NCBI GenBank assembly: GCA_963702755.1
Contig: CAVPDZ010000008.1
Span: 1-64,000 of the forward strand
Direction: 5' to 3'
Length of the DNA: 64,000 nt
From: JAJPKK01 sp963702755
Lineage (GTDB): Bacteria > Pseudomonadota > Alphaproteobacteria > Rhizobiales > Xanthobacteraceae
Position numbers and translations under genes: made by a program. How positions within the stretch are numbered: the stretch's first letter is position 1; the number at the start of each line of letters is the position of its first letter. Positions 62,099 to 64,000 of the stretch are shown here, one piece after another. The notes beneath the pieces were generated by a model. It was given only the letters and a program-made list of their open reading frames with translations, was not told the origin of the DNA and searched no databases.

Positions 62099-62449
62099 CC
62101 GGAAATCGCGTCCGGCGCGATCATCGCGGCTACCGTTTCTTCTTCATGCTGCTTGCCTCGGCATCAGGCTTGGGGTGGGAATCGACCGCGCCACCAGAAC
62201 GAAAGGCGGCCATTTACGTCGGGATTGTGCGGCGGCGTCAACCCCTTGACGTTGGTCGGCAACGGGCCTCTAGATGGCGCGTGGGAACAGCGAACATCGC
62301 AAAGGCGTGGCGGAATTCGGAACATGAACATGGCCGGGCGCCCAGGTGCCATGTGGCGTGGGTACCGCGTTCTTTGCGGACCGGATTGAACTCATCGTAC
62401 ATGATATTTGATTCGCAACGGATCGCAGATGACGGCAGGGAGACTCAAG
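62099..62449. other. 351-bp intergenic region between metC and aapJ
   Basis: No gene is supported. It should hold the divergent promoters of metC and aapJ. I looked for a SAM-type riboswitch before metC and did not recognise one. Confidence 0.5.
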
Positions 62450-63466
62450 ATGAGGCTGTTGGGCAACGGGATGCTCGCGGCGGCCGCGGCGATCATGATG
62501 TCAGGCGCCGCTGCGGCCGGCACTCTCGACACCATCAAGCAGCGCGGCGTTCTCAACTGCGGCGGTAACGGCCAGCTTGCCGGCTTCGGCATCGTCGACG
62601 CACAAGGCAACTGGACCGGTTTCGATGTCGATCTGTGTCGCGCGATCGCGGCGGCGATTTTCAACGACACGAGCAAGGTGAAGTTCGCTGCTCTCAGCGC
62701 GCAAGTTCGTTTCACCGCCTTGCAAACCGGCGACGTCGATGTGCTGGTCCGCAATACAACGTGGACGCTCATCCGCGATACGCAACTCGGATTGAATGCG
62801 ACCGGTGTCAATTACTACGACGGACAAGGTTTCCTCATCCGCAAATCGCTTAAGCTCAATTCGGCGCTTGAGCTTAACGATGCGGCGGTCTGCGTCCAGC
62901 AGGGCACGACCACCGAGCTCAACCTCGCGGATTATTTCCGGGCCAATCGCATGCGTCTCAAGACGGTGACGTTTGCGAGCCTCGACGAAACCGTCAAGGC
63001 CTACGAGACCAATCGCTGCGATGCGTTCACGACCGATGCGTCCGGCCTCTACAGCGTACGGCTCAAGCTCGCCAAGCCGGAAGACCATGTTGTTTTGCCG
63101 GAAATCATTTCGAAGGAGCCGCTAGGCCCATTTGTGCGCCACGGCGACGATCAGTGGTTCGATATCGTCAAGTGGGTGCTGTTCGCGATGCTCAATGCCG
63201 AAGAGTTGAACATCAATCGCGCGAATGTCGACGAGCAGATGAAGTCGGAGAATCCCGAGATAAGGCGGCTGCTGGGGACCGAAGACAATTTCGGCGAGCG
63301 CCTCGGGCTGACGAAGGATTGGGTCTATCGCATCGTCAAACTGGTGGGCAATTACGGCGAAGTATTTGATCGCAATGTAGGGCAGGGTTCGGCCCTCAAG
63401 ATCGCTCGCGGCCTCAACGCGCTGTGGAATAAGGGAGGCGTGCAATACGCCCCGCCAATCCGCTAA
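62450..63466 (+). CDS. aapJ: general L-amino acid ABC transporter, substrate-binding protein
   Basis: ATG 62450 follows GGGAG at seven bases and begins the signal peptide (LLGNGMLAAAAAIMMSGAAAAG). The mature 338-residue precursor has GVLNCGGNGQLAGFG, WTGFDVDLCRAIAAAIF, DVLVRNTTWTLIRDTQLGL and CDAFTTDASGLYSVRL, the AapJ/BztA pattern. It delivers many L-amino acids to the AapQM permease. The permease gene starts 17 bases downstream. Confidence 0.94.
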   Translation: MRLLGNGMLAAAAAIMMSGAAAAGTLDTIKQRGVLNCGGNGQLAGFGIVDAQGNWTGFDVDLCRAIAAAIFNDTSKVKFAALSAQVRFTALQTGDVDVLVRNTTWTLIRDTQLGLNATGVNYYDGQGFLIRKSLKLNSALELNDAAVCVQQGTTTELNLADYFRANRMRLKTVTFASLDETVKAYETNRCDAFTTDASGLYSVRLKLAKPEDHVVLPEIISKEPLGPFVRHGDDQWFDIVKWVLFAMLNAEELNINRANVDEQMKSENPEIRRLLGTEDNFGERLGLTKDWVYRIVKLVGNYGEVFDRNVGQGSALKIARGLNALWNKGGVQYAPPIR

Positions 63467-63483
63467 TTCGGCGCGGGGCGGTA

Positions 63484-64000
63484 ATGGCGCGATCGCGGGC
63501 CGATGCCCCTGCCATCCCATTTTATCGTAATCCGAAACTGAGAGGTCTCGCGCTGCAAGCGGCGCTTTGTCTTGCCATCGGGCTTTTGGCCTATGGTGCG
63601 ATCCACAATGCTGTGGAAAATCTTGCACGTGCAAAGGTGGCATCCGGGTTCGATTTCTGGGATGCCACTGCCGGGTTCGACATCAGCCAGACATTGATCG
63701 ATTACGACGCGCATTCCTCGACATTCGGTCGCGCTTTCTGGGTTGGTCTCCTCAATACGCTTCTGGTCGCCGCGATCGGCATCGTACTCGCCACCATTCT
63801 CGGGTTCACGATCGGCATCGGGCGGTTGTCGAAAAATTTCTTGGTCGCGCGACTCGCCGGCGGATATGTCGAGTTTATCCGCAATGTGCCGCTGCTCCTG
63901 CAATTGTTGTTTTGGTACAATGCCGTTCTCAAAGCTCTGCCTGATATCAGCACAAGCCTTTCGCTGCCCGGTGGCATCATCCTCAATAACCGCGGTTTAT
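63484..64000 (+). CDS. aapQ: general L-amino acid ABC transporter permease, N-terminal part (cut by window edge)
   Basis: ATG 63484 starts a 172-codon partial protein: YRNPKLRGLALQAAL, first helix, a periplasmic segment with FDFWDATAGFDISQTLIDY, then the permease domain TFGRAFWVGLLNTLLVAA and YVEFIRNVPLLLQLLFWYN (the EAA-adjacent segment typical of amino-acid permeases). It runs off the window end. The position after aapJ and the sequence identify AapQ. Confidence 0.92.
   Translation, partial: MARSRADAPAIPFYRNPKLRGLALQAALCLAIGLLAYGAIHNAVENLARAKVASGFDFWDATAGFDISQTLIDYDAHSSTFGRAFWVGLLNTLLVAAIGIVLATILGFTIGIGRLSKNFLVARLAGGYVEFIRNVPLLLQLLFWYNAVLKALPDISTSLSLPGGIILNNRGL

Overview
The window looks like chromosomal DNA of a GC-rich alphaproteobacterium of the order Hyphomicrobiales, near Bradyrhizobiaceae/Xanthobacteraceae. 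The evidence is three solitary Bug-family (TctC-like) periplasmic receptors, an IalB-family protein, a YARHG-domain protein, a general amino-acid ABC transporter (AapJ/AapQ type), Ku, and strong GC-rich codon bias. No integrase, transposase, phage or plasmid replication gene was seen. At least ten genes are split by single-base frameshifts whose two halves join into one family. The assembly therefore probably carries uncorrected indels, and the frameshifted genes below should not be read as proven pseudogenes.

Layout. 0-9 kb: Bug receptor beside a partial MetE-like gene, dienelactone hydrolase, tautomerase, FTR1 iron permease, small conserved proteins and an ABM-domain protein. 9-19 kb: ndk, TerC, a molybdopterin oxidoreductase, cspA, GST, purN, Bug receptor plus maleate-isomerase-like enzyme, a lytic transglycosylase and a PEP-mutase-family lyase. 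19-25.5 kb: IalB, a secreted caspase-like protein, a double cold-shock protein, and a Tat-exported ThDP enzyme followed by a c-type cytochrome. 25.7-33.7 kb: a two-partner secretion locus, TpsB plus a giant TpsA-like exoprotein with GLUG-like repeats that ends in a subtilisin domain. 33.8-44.8 kb: cytochrome c, a membrane-protein pair, LysR, Bug receptor, a NarL-type two-component system, lactonase, CoA-transferase, SDR and Ku. 44.8-47.4 kb: an ordinary tRNA-Arg, an RND adaptor and a D-2-hydroxyacid dehydrogenase. 54.3-64 kb: a lipid-A-type envelope operon, a KdpDE-like two-component system, MaoC, an LTXXQ protein, metC and the start of aapJQ.

The outstanding feature is at 47,553-53,550: a one-strand array of 33 tRNA genes in 6 kb. 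By anticodon it covers all 20 amino acids, and an RtcB RNA ligase gene lies inside it. Many of the tRNAs are structurally abnormal. Seven have C instead of the near-universal U33. Three have leucine anticodons on short-variable-loop (class I) bodies. Many have altered T-loops, some lack U8, and two lack an encoded CCA. Several neighbours are separated by one base. A normal tRNA-Arg(TCT) 2.6 kb away shows that the window also has ordinary tRNA. My inference is that this is an accessory, self-contained tRNA set coupled to an RNA-repair ligase, possibly a backup or decoy set against anticodon nucleases. Function and expression cannot be shown from sequence alone.
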